Source: SLST01 sp046538735
GTDB lineage: Bacteria; Spirochaetota; Spirochaetia; DSM-27196; SLST01
DNA: 39,587 bases
Assembly (NCBI GenBank): GCA_046538735.1
Contig: JBKHII010000021.1
Coordinates: 1-39,587, forward strand
Direction: 5' to 3'
Under the pieces are notes generated by a model, which saw only the letters and a program-made list of their open reading frames with translations, was not told where the DNA came from and did no database searches. The position numbers and the translations under genes were made by a program. Below, one piece after another: positions 18,424 to 25,193 of this stretch (its first letter is position 1; each line of letters starts with the position of its first letter).

Positions 18424-19439
18424 TGAGTGGCGAGTCTCCGCGCGAGCGTATCGTCGGTCTGCTCAGACGGCCGCGCACGCCGCTTCTCCTGGCACCGATG
18501 GCGGCGCTCACGCACGCGGGTTTGCGCACGCTCGTGGACGAGCTGGGCGGGTGCGATCTCCACTTCTCGGAGATGATCAGCGCCGAGGGGCTGACGCGGA
18601 GCACACCGTACGAGCGGTACTACACCTCCGAGTTGCCCGACGGCGAACGTCTCATCTTCCAGCTCGTGGGGTACTCGCACGCACGGATCGTGGACGCTGC
18701 CGCGAAGCTCGCCGAGAGCGGTGCGGCCGGCATCGACGTGAACATGGGTTGTTCGGCACCGCACATCGTTCGCAAGGGAGGCGGAATCGCGTGGATGTCG
18801 GACGCCTCGCGGGCGGCGGCGCTCCTCCGCGACCTGCGCGACGCGGTCGGCGAGAAGAGCCTCTCGGTGAAGCTTCGACTCGGCACCACCGACGAGATCG
18901 AACCGCTCGTGCGCCTCTGCCGCGGTCTCGAGGAAGCGGGAGCGGACTTCGTCACGCTCCACCCGAAGCGCAGGAACGAAGGCTCGGCGCGGCGGGCGCG
19001 TTGGTCGTACGTGGCTCGGTTACGCGACGAGCTCACGATACCGGTCGTGGGCAACGGGGGCGTTGCGGACTACGCCACGCTGTGTACGCGGCTCGAGCAG
19101 GGAGGCCCGGGGCCCGTGATGATCGGGCGGGCGGCGGCGAGAGCGCCGTGGATCTTTCGGTATCTGTCCGGACGGATCGGGCGCGGCGCAGTGGAGTATC
19201 GCGTCGATCTGCTCTCCGTGGCGGACCGTTTCTTCGAGCTCCTCGAGGAGCACCAGCCGGCCGACTTCCACCCGACGCGCGCCAGGCGCTTCCTCCCCTA
19301 CTTCACGGCGAACCTCGCGTTCGGGCACTCGCTGGGAGCCCGGCTTGCGCAGGAGGGCTCGTACGAGCGGGCGAAGGCGGAGATACGATCGTACTTCCGG
19401 GAACACCCCGACGCGCGCGACCACGTGGAGCGCACTTAG
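18420..19439 (+). CDS. dus: tRNA-dihydrouridine synthase
   Basis: A 339-residue FMN-dependent TIM-barrel enzyme that reduces uridines in the D-loop of tRNA. It shows LLLAPMAALTHAGLR (FMN-binding start), FQLVGY, the active-site segment GIDVNMGCSAPHIVRKGGG with the catalytic Cys (usually NMGCP, here NMGCSAP), SVKLRLG, VTLHPKRR and VVGNGGV with IGRAAARAPW for phosphate binding. Which Dus class it belongs to cannot be decided. The start at 18420 overlaps the thioredoxin-like gene; a second ATG follows at 18423. Its stop overlaps the convergent vapC-like stop by 4 nt. Confidence 0.93.
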   Translation: MMSGESPRERIVGLLRRPRTPLLLAPMAALTHAGLRTLVDELGGCDLHFSEMISAEGLTRSTPYERYYTSELPDGERLIFQLVGYSHARIVDAAAKLAESGAAGIDVNMGCSAPHIVRKGGGIAWMSDASRAAALLRDLRDAVGEKSLSVKLRLGTTDEIEPLVRLCRGLEEAGADFVTLHPKRRNEGSARRARWSYVARLRDELTIPVVGNGGVADYATLCTRLEQGGPGPVMIGRAAARAPWIFRYLSGRIGRGAVEYRVDLLSVADRFFELLEEHQPADFHPTRARRFLPYFTANLAFGHSLGARLAQEGSYERAKAEIRSYFREHPDARDHVERT

Positions 19440-19873
19440 GCGGAGGCACCGACCGTTCGCACGTCCACGTACCCGCGCTCTGCGTACGCCGCAATCACGG
19501 GGTCGGCGGTGTAGAGGCGTCCATGGCGAACTCGGGCCGAGGCGACGAGGATGCGGTCAACGGCATCGCCCGAGAAGGCGTCGGGGAGCGACGCGCTCTC
19601 TGCGGCGATGTGCGGATCGACGTTCAACACGCTGAGGCCCGGGGTGGCGAGCGCCTCTTCGAGCCATGCGGAGACCGGCACGAGAAACCGGACCCGCCCC
19701 GCGGCCTCGAGCGTGGCCACTTCCCAGAGTGATACGGCCGAGACGGTGAGCGCTCCGAGCGATGCGGCGTATTCGAGCGCGTTCACCACGTCGGCTTCCA
19801 ATCGTGGGTCTCCCTCCATGAGCCAGAGCCAAACGTGCGTGTCAAGGATGTGAAGTTTCGGTTGGCGGTCCAC
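19436..19873 (-). CDS. vapC: VapC-like PIN-domain toxin
   Basis: A 145-residue PIN-domain ribonuclease, the toxin of a type II toxin-antitoxin pair. Acidic residues expected for the metal site are present in ILDTHVWLW, SLWEVA, DAVDRILVA and YTADPVI. It would cleave RNA when free of antitoxin. I set the start at a GTG (19873) because the PIN domain begins right after it and GGGAGG lies about 13 nt upstream. It overlaps the antitoxin gene by 32 nt. The frame is open further upstream but those codons are the antitoxin in another frame. Confidence 0.82.
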   Translation of the reverse strand: MDRQPKLHILDTHVWLWLMEGDPRLEADVVNALEYAASLGALTVSAVSLWEVATLEAAGRVRFLVPVSAWLEEALATPGLSVLNVDPHIAAESASLPDAFSGDAVDRILVASARVRHGRLYTADPVIAAYAERGYVDVRTVGASA

Positions 19874-20108
19874 TGTCGTTTCGGCGGCCTCCCGACCATG
19901 CGCCCGGGAGCGGTCCAACGAGATCGGCGGACGCTTCGATCCGTCCGCGTAGGCGACCAAAGACCGGCCGAGGCTTCTCGTGCTCCACGGCGACGAGCTG
20001 AGCCACCGGCCGGCCATGCTTGGTGATCACCACCCGTTGGTGGGTGTCGTGCACCAGATCCATCAGCTGCAGGCACTGTGCCTTGAACTTCCCTGCTCCA
20101 ATCTCCAT
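19842..20108 (-). CDS. Phd/YefM-type antitoxin
   Basis: An 88-residue partner of the downstream PIN toxin. The N-terminus (GKFKAQCLQLMDLVHDT, then RVVITKHGRPVAQLV) is the typical Phd/YefM DNA-binding and dimer fold; the C-terminal part, rich in Pro, Gly and Arg, would be the flexible toxin-binding tail. Start at 20108 with GGGAGG 8 nt upstream. It probably represses its own operon through the repeats at 20174-20200. Confidence 0.83.
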   Translation of the reverse strand: MEIGAGKFKAQCLQLMDLVHDTHQRVVITKHGRPVAQLVAVEHEKPRPVFGRLRGRIEASADLVGPLPGAWSGGRRNDSGPPTETSHP

Positions 20109-20173
20109 GCAGCTGCCTCCCAGTTGGTCCGGCGCGGTTACGGTGAGACGCCCGGTTGGTGGCGCCTGATGTA

Positions 20174-20200
20174 ACTATGGTTATAGTATCATGGTCATAC
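20174..20200. promoter_or_regulatory. Probable operator of the toxin-antitoxin operon
   Basis: Two copies of ATGGTNATA lie 14 nt apart (20177 and 20191), inside two imperfect palindromes, ACTATGGTTATAGT (20174-20187) and GTATCATGGTCATAC (20186-20200). They cover the -10 box of the promoter, the usual place for autorepression by a Phd-type antitoxin. The stretch is strikingly AT-rich for this window. Confidence 0.5.
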
Positions 20201-20211
20201 ATTCCTGTCAA
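20183..20211 (-). promoter_or_regulatory. Sigma-70 promoter of the toxin-antitoxin operon
   Basis: Minus strand TTGACA (20211-20206, perfect consensus), 17-nt spacer, TACTAT (20188-20183). The leader to the antitoxin start is about 68 nt. Confidence 0.75.
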
Positions 20212-20227
20212 TGCTTTTCTCAGGAAA

Positions 20228-20370
20228 TGTCACCGACCCTGCAGATGGATCTCCCTCAAGTCACGTACAGGGCGCGAATTGGGTCTTGTTTCTCTACGAC
20301 TCGATGCAAGGGGGCGTAAGTCTCAGTGAAGTCGACGGATACGGCACATTGAACTGCAAGGTCGGTGACT
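20228..20370. repeat. Dispersed inverted-repeat element, copy C (143 bp)
   Basis: Left end TGTCACCGACCCTGCAG; right end on minus AGTCACCGACCTTGCAG, 15 of 17 matching. Shares CAAGTC.ACGT and ACAGGG with copy B. It sits between the toxin-antitoxin promoter and the 3' end of the aldo-keto reductase gene; the reductase stop codon (TAG, 20371-20369) overlaps the last two bases. Confidence 0.7.
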
Positions 20371-21346
20371 ATTGCGATGGGCGGGGCGTTTTGGGGCCGG
20401 GAAAGAGCCCGTCGATCTCCTCCAACACCTCCTCGCTCAGCGTCACCCCGGACGCTCGAACGTTCTCCTCGATCTGATCGACCGAGACCGCGCCTACGAT
20501 CAGCGTATCGATGTCGCGCCGCTGGAGAAGCACCGCGAGCGCAAGCTGCGCGGTCGAGAGGTGGTGCTCGGAGGCGAGCTCGGAGAGGCGATCCACCCGA
20601 GCGAGGACGTCGTCGTCCGAGAGATGCTCGCGCATGAACATATTGAGGCTCTCGATCGATCCGCGGGAGCCTTCGGGGACCGTGCCGCCCGAGTACTTGC
20701 CGGTGAGGATGCCTTGCGCCAGCGGCGAGAAGACGGCGACGCCGAGGTTGTGCTTATCACAGACCGGCAGAATGCGTTCTTCGATACCGCGATTGAGCAA
20801 CGAGTAGATGGGTTGGTTGACCGCAGGGGGAGTCCAGCCGTTCGCCTTGCACTTGCTCGATGCCTCGGCGATCTGATCGGCGGTCCACTGACTCACGCCC
20901 CAGTGCATGATCTTCCCCGCGTGGATCAGATCCTGCATCGCCTGAATCGTCTCCACGAGCGGCGTGTTCTCGTCGTAGCGATGGCAGTAGTAGATGTCCA
21001 CGTACTCCTGCCGCAGGCGACGAAGGCTGTCGTTGATCGAGTCGAAGATGTGCTTCCTCGAGAGACCGCGGTCGTTCACGGCGTCGCTCATGGGGAAGTA
21101 GACCTTCGTCGCAAGCACATACTCCTGGCGCCTGAACGAGCCGGGCAGGACCCGACCGAGAAGCTCTTCGGCCGTGCCCTTCGCGTAGACATCCGCGGTG
21201 TCGATGTAGTTGACGCCCAGTTCGAGGGCGGCGCGGAGAATACCCTCGGCGCGATCGAGGTCGATCTGATTCGCGAAGGTCAACCAGCTGCCGTAGCCGA
21301 TCTCACTGACGAACAGTCCTGTGTTGCCGAGTTTTCGATACTTCAT
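20369..21346 (-). CDS. Aldo/keto reductase (Kv-beta / YghZ-like)
   Basis: A 325-residue NADPH-dependent oxidoreductase, cytosolic. The catalytic tetrad is visible: Asp and Tyr in YIDTADVYAKG, Lys in VLATKVYF, His in DIYYCHRYDENT. Further family segments are HWGVSQWTADQI, VNQPIYSLLNR, FSPLAQGILTGKY and IVGAVSVDQIEENV (cofactor phosphate site). The overall form is that of the AKR group containing voltage-channel beta subunits and YghZ; the substrate is unknown. Start at 21346 with GAGGGA upstream; eight more codons are open but lack homology. The stop codon overlaps repeat copy C. Confidence 0.9.
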   Translation of the reverse strand: MKYRKLGNTGLFVSEIGYGSWLTFANQIDLDRAEGILRAALELGVNYIDTADVYAKGTAEELLGRVLPGSFRRQEYVLATKVYFPMSDAVNDRGLSRKHIFDSINDSLRRLRQEYVDIYYCHRYDENTPLVETIQAMQDLIHAGKIMHWGVSQWTADQIAEASSKCKANGWTPPAVNQPIYSLLNRGIEERILPVCDKHNLGVAVFSPLAQGILTGKYSGGTVPEGSRGSIESLNMFMREHLSDDDVLARVDRLSELASEHHLSTAQLALAVLLQRRDIDTLIVGAVSVDQIEENVRASGVTLSEEVLEEIDGLFPGPKTPRPSQ

Positions 21347-21407
21347 GCGTCCCTCGCCCCCAGTGTACATCGATTCGGGAGCGAGGCGAAGGAAGAAAAA
21401 ACGGAGA

Positions 21408-22958
21408 CTACTCTGCCTCGCCCTCGGCGACGGAATCCTGCAGGCCGAGCACCCATCGCAACTCGAGGCCGAATCGCCAGAGGAAACGGTGCTCGTCCGA
21501 GGGGGTGAAGATCCCGGATGCGCCCGGCTCTTCTTCCACGGACCGGAGCTCGAGCTCGTTCCATACGCCGCCGAGCTCGATCGAGCCCTGCACGCGGACC
21601 GGCCCGAACCAGCGTTGCGCGGTCGTGCTCAACAGCAGCTTATGCTCCTCCCTCGGGCCGTCAAGGAGCTGGGTACCTTGCTGCGAATGCCACCCGTCTT
21701 CGTGCCACGGGTTCGCCGGCGACTTCGGGCCGCTGATCGTGTACTCGAGGGCGGCGCGATAATCCACGCCGTACGCTTCGGAATCGAAGCTCGCCATGAT
21801 TGCGACGTTGTTCTCGCCATGAAGATACCCGATGTAGTTATCCTGCGGAAGGATCGGCATGAGCGTTCCGTCGTCCTTCTCGTATTCGGTGACCGGGAAG
21901 TAGGTGTAGGAGTACGGATACGCGTTGTACTCGGTGAACCCGTAGCTGCGATCGCCCTGGTAAGTCGGCTCGAACGTGTATTTCGTCGCGCCGGCCTGGT
22001 AGAGACCGAGCGTCCCGAGCCCGAGGTCAATCTCGCCACCGAGGTACCACGCGAACTTCGCCGGGTTGTTCCATTCGCCCACACCAAGCCAATCGATGCC
22101 CATCTCGTTCCAGTCGTCGATCAGGAACTGGCCGAAGACGAGGGCATCGTCGAACTGGTAGTCCACGAAGAAGCCCATCATGGAGTTCTCGTTCGCGATC
22201 TGCGTCCACGGCTTGCCGGTGGTCGAGTTCACGAGCTGGGTGAAGTACATCGGGAGCGGGCTGAAGAAGTACTCGGGGTAGAAGCTGCGGTAGAGGTAGA
22301 CGACCGACTCCTGGAGTCCAACGCGCAGCCGCCCGAAGTCTACGCCGTACACCTTGTAGACGGCGCCGCGGTCGAGGGGGACTTCCACGTACTCGTCGGT
22401 CTTCTCGCCGTTCTCGTCGAGCACGGGTCGCGAGTAGGTGTAGAGCTCCGACTGGCGATTCAGCTCGAGCCACCTCGTGTTGTAGAAAAAGAAGCCGGTG
22501 TCGAGTCGGAAGTCCACGAGCGTCGTGGGCAGATCTGCGGATGAGATGAAGAGCGAGTACGGGCCGGGGGTCTCGTCGCGATGGACGACGCGGCCGGCGG
22601 TCAGCGAAAAACCGTGAGTGTGAACCGAGAGATGGCCGTCTCTCAGATCGAAGTAGCGTCCGCGCATGTGGAGCTCGCTCGGCGTGTACTTCTGGTCGTT
22701 GTTGAGCACGAAATCGAAGCCCACGTCGAAGAGGTCGCTCTCGTACGAGAAACCAACGCCTTCCTTGTCGAAGCTGAGCGGCGCGGTCGCAACGCCGGCG
22801 ACGGTCAGCCAGAGATTGAGCGGCATGCCGGTGTGCTCGGAGTAGCTCGTCTGTGCCGCCGCGGGGCTCGCGAACAGGACACACAGGATCGCCGCGATGA
22901 GCAGAGCGACCGATCGGTGGTTTGAATGGGTCTCGCCCCATACTGGAACTCGCTGCAT
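21408..22958 (-). CDS. Predicted outer-membrane beta-barrel protein
   Basis: A 516-residue protein with an N-terminal signal peptide (VALLIAAILCVLFASPAAAQ). The mature part is rich in Tyr, Phe, Trp and alternating hydrophobic strands (for example RFGLELRWVLGL near the end), as in outer-membrane barrels. The order LTAGRVVHRD, WLELNRQSELY and YGVDFGRLRVGLQESV recalls Wzi/capsule-assembly-like barrels, but I cannot confirm this. The ATG at 22958 lies directly beside a palindrome; there is no Shine-Dalgarno, and TAATGT ends 7 nt before the start. Divergent from a second outer-membrane-protein gene. Confidence 0.7.
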   Translation of the reverse strand: MQRVPVWGETHSNHRSVALLIAAILCVLFASPAAAQTSYSEHTGMPLNLWLTVAGVATAPLSFDKEGVGFSYESDLFDVGFDFVLNNDQKYTPSELHMRGRYFDLRDGHLSVHTHGFSLTAGRVVHRDETPGPYSLFISSADLPTTLVDFRLDTGFFFYNTRWLELNRQSELYTYSRPVLDENGEKTDEYVEVPLDRGAVYKVYGVDFGRLRVGLQESVVYLYRSFYPEYFFSPLPMYFTQLVNSTTGKPWTQIANENSMMGFFVDYQFDDALVFGQFLIDDWNEMGIDWLGVGEWNNPAKFAWYLGGEIDLGLGTLGLYQAGATKYTFEPTYQGDRSYGFTEYNAYPYSYTYFPVTEYEKDDGTLMPILPQDNYIGYLHGENNVAIMASFDSEAYGVDYRAALEYTISGPKSPANPWHEDGWHSQQGTQLLDGPREEHKLLLSTTAQRWFGPVRVQGSIELGGVWNELELRSVEEEPGASGIFTPSDEHRFLWRFGLELRWVLGLQDSVAEGEAE

Positions 22959-22979
22959 TGTGGTACATTAGGTACCACA
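22959..22979. promoter_or_regulatory. Palindromic operator-like site between two outer-membrane-protein genes
   Basis: TGTGGTAC and GTACCACA form a perfect 8-bp inverted repeat around 5 nt. It touches the start codon of the minus-strand gene and covers its likely -10 box (TAATGT, 22970-22965; weak -35 TTCCGA at 22993-22988). The plus-strand gene starts 42 nt away. A dimeric regulator bound here could control both genes. Confidence 0.5.
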
Positions 22980-23021
22980 CTCGGTACTCGGAATCAACAG
23001 GAAGCAGTCGGCGAGGAAACC

Positions 23022-24584
23022 ATGAGACACGGCATCCGTCTTCTCACCCTCTTCGGATTTGCGGCGGTGGTCGCCGTCGGCCCAACGGTCTCTGCGTTCT
23101 CGCAGGGTCTGGAAACGGACGCGATGCTCGAGCGCGTGCTCGACCTCTACGCGGACGCCGGTCGCACCGCGCCCACCGTCTCCCGACCGGTATCGCTCGC
23201 GGAGACGCTCACCTTGCTCGATCGGCTCGTGCGGACCTCTGACACGGGCGACATCCGCGCACGGGCGGAGCGACTCCGGAACGAGGTGAAGCAGGTCGAC
23301 GACGGACTCGAGATGCGCCTGGGCATACGTCTCCAGCCGGAGTACTACTTCAACGTGGAACGACCGAGCTTCCTCCATCAGGTACGGACGGAAGATCCGT
23401 TTGCTCTGCTGACGATGGGGTACGGCGTACCGAACGGCGCGTACCTGCTTATCGAGGGCATGCTCCAGCGAGAGTGGTCGTACGACGACGCACCGACGAA
23501 CATCCCGAGCCCGGAAGACGGCAACCCGGTTCCGTTCGAGAACAACCTCGTTCGACAGGGCTACCTCTTCCTCCCCATCGGCCCCGCAGACGTCACCTTC
23601 GGACGTCAACGCGTGACGCTCGGTCCGGACCCGGTCAACACGCTCTCGGTCTCGGCGGCGATCCCGTTCCTGGACGCGCTCAAGATGACGCTGACGATGG
23701 GCTCGCTCAAGATGACCTCGGTCACCTCAACGCTGGAGAACGGGCGTGCGCAAGAGGATCCGAGCGTCATTGACGAGGCGAGCGACCTCTACGGCTACGA
23801 GCTCACCACGATCCTCTACAACATTCACTACTTCGAGTACGCGTGGGACGCCGTGCGTCTCGGGCTCGGCTCGCAGGTCGTCATCGCGCGCAGAGCGAAC
23901 ACATTCCAGCTCGGCGACTTCTTCCCGGTGTTTTCGTGGCACAACGCACGGATCAGTCCGAACAACATGAGCCTGCTCGTGGACCTCACGGTCACCCCGT
24001 ATCCCGGCACGGAGGTCTTCGCTCAGGTTGGCTTCGACGACATCAACGGCGCGGTCGTGGGCATCGGCGACAGCGCCATCCCCACGATAGACGCCTATAT
24101 CGGCGGCGTACGCGCCTCACTCCCCTGGCCGGACATGAGCGCGTCCGCGGTCGCCGGCTACACTCACTACCTCTGGGGCACCTTCGAAGACGACGAGTAC
24201 CTCTCGCGCGCGATCTACCGGTTCGAGGCGGACGGGCTGGAACGGGCGATGCCGCTCACGAGCCCGCACGGCCCGGGTGCACTCTGGTTCGACCTGGCGG
24301 TTGGCGGCGCCTTCGACCGCTTTTCGTGGGAGACCGCGTACCTCGCCGCCGGTATCCTCCCGGACGCGAGTCTCTACACAACCCCGTATTCGGCGTCAGA
24401 GGAGCTGGAGGAGTCGGACCGACGATGGACTCACGAGCTCACGCTCACCTGCAGGTACGACATCCTGGACGTGGGAAGCCTGTCCGTCGCTCCGTGCGTG
24501 GTATTCTCACCGAACGGCCCGCGCTTCGGGCTTGAGATCTCGGGCGTGCTCGAGTATGGTCTCCACAGGAGCTTGACGCGATGA
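23022..24584 (+). CDS. Predicted outer-membrane beta-barrel protein, Wzi-like
   Basis: A 520-residue protein with a signal peptide (RLLTLFGFAAVVAVGPTVSA) and an N-terminal alpha-helical stretch (about 25-90), then a barrel-like region: VTFGRQRVTLGPDPVNTLSVS, FSWHNARISPNNMSLLVDLTV, and a final strand GLEISGVLEYGL. The layout resembles capsule-assembly Wzi family and other spirochaete outer-membrane proteins with an N-terminal helical domain. The start at 23022 has GAGGAAACC directly upstream. The stop overlaps the start of the following lipoprotein gene (ATGA), so they form an operon. Confidence 0.7.
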   Translation: MRHGIRLLTLFGFAAVVAVGPTVSAFSQGLETDAMLERVLDLYADAGRTAPTVSRPVSLAETLTLLDRLVRTSDTGDIRARAERLRNEVKQVDDGLEMRLGIRLQPEYYFNVERPSFLHQVRTEDPFALLTMGYGVPNGAYLLIEGMLQREWSYDDAPTNIPSPEDGNPVPFENNLVRQGYLFLPIGPADVTFGRQRVTLGPDPVNTLSVSAAIPFLDALKMTLTMGSLKMTSVTSTLENGRAQEDPSVIDEASDLYGYELTTILYNIHYFEYAWDAVRLGLGSQVVIARRANTFQLGDFFPVFSWHNARISPNNMSLLVDLTVTPYPGTEVFAQVGFDDINGAVVGIGDSAIPTIDAYIGGVRASLPWPDMSASAVAGYTHYLWGTFEDDEYLSRAIYRFEADGLERAMPLTSPHGPGALWFDLAVGGAFDRFSWETAYLAAGILPDASLYTTPYSASEELEESDRRWTHELTLTCRYDILDVGSLSVAPCVVFSPNGPRFGLEISGVLEYGLHRSLTR

Positions 24585-25186
24585 ATGAAACGAAGAACGG
24601 GCGCCCCCTCGTGCGATTCCGCCTCGTGGTACTGGCGATCACGGCGCTTCTGACGGCTTCGTGCGCACTCATCAACACGGCCGCCGGGCCGAACGAAGAG
24701 ACGCCGGGCCGCGCACATGACGCCCCCGGCGACGCCGACCCCGGGTCCCGCGACGCCGCACCGTCCGAACGCGATCGCGGTGAAGATGGGATCGCGTGGC
24801 GTGAGCTCGCCTCCGGTGCGCAGAGCGCGGTACGCACACCGGCCGCTCGAGCGGTCGGCGATCCGGCCGCGTGGGCAGACGTGTGGGCCGCGCTCACCGC
24901 GAACCACCTTGAACCGCCCGACCGACCGGACGTCGACTTCGATCGAGAAACGGTCATCGTACTGCTCCTCGGCGAACGCCCGACCGGCGGCTACGGCGTG
25001 GGGATCGAAGCGGTGATCGAGTCGCGTGGCCGAGTCGAGGTCGTCGTGGACGTGCGTCGGCCCCAACCGGGCGACATGGTCACTCAGGTCTTGACCACGC
25101 CGTACTGCGTCGCGGCGATCCCGATCACCGGAAAAGAGATCACCTTCGCCGGCGACGATCTCGAACGCGGCTTCGTTGGAGACTGA
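24581..25186 (+). CDS. Lipoprotein with PrcB-like C-terminal domain
   Basis: A 201-residue protein. A lipoprotein signal (VVLAITALLTASC; lipobox TASC, Cys about residue 28) is followed by a Pro/Asp/Arg-rich linker to about residue 70. The C-terminal ~100 residues contain VIVLLLGERPTGGYGVGIEAV, the core of the PrcB_C domain, known from the protein that stabilises the PrcA protease of Treponema denticola. No protease gene is adjacent; instead it is translationally coupled to an outer-membrane protein. It ends 7 nt from the convergent valS stop. Confidence 0.72.
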   Translation: MNETKNGRPLVRFRLVVLAITALLTASCALINTAAGPNEETPGRAHDAPGDADPGSRDAAPSERDRGEDGIAWRELASGAQSAVRTPAARAVGDPAAWADVWAALTANHLEPPDRPDVDFDRETVIVLLLGERPTGGYGVGIEAVIESRGRVEVVVDVRRPQPGDMVTQVLTTPYCVAAIPITGKEITFAGDDLERGFVGD

Positions 25187-25193
25187 GTCGAGG

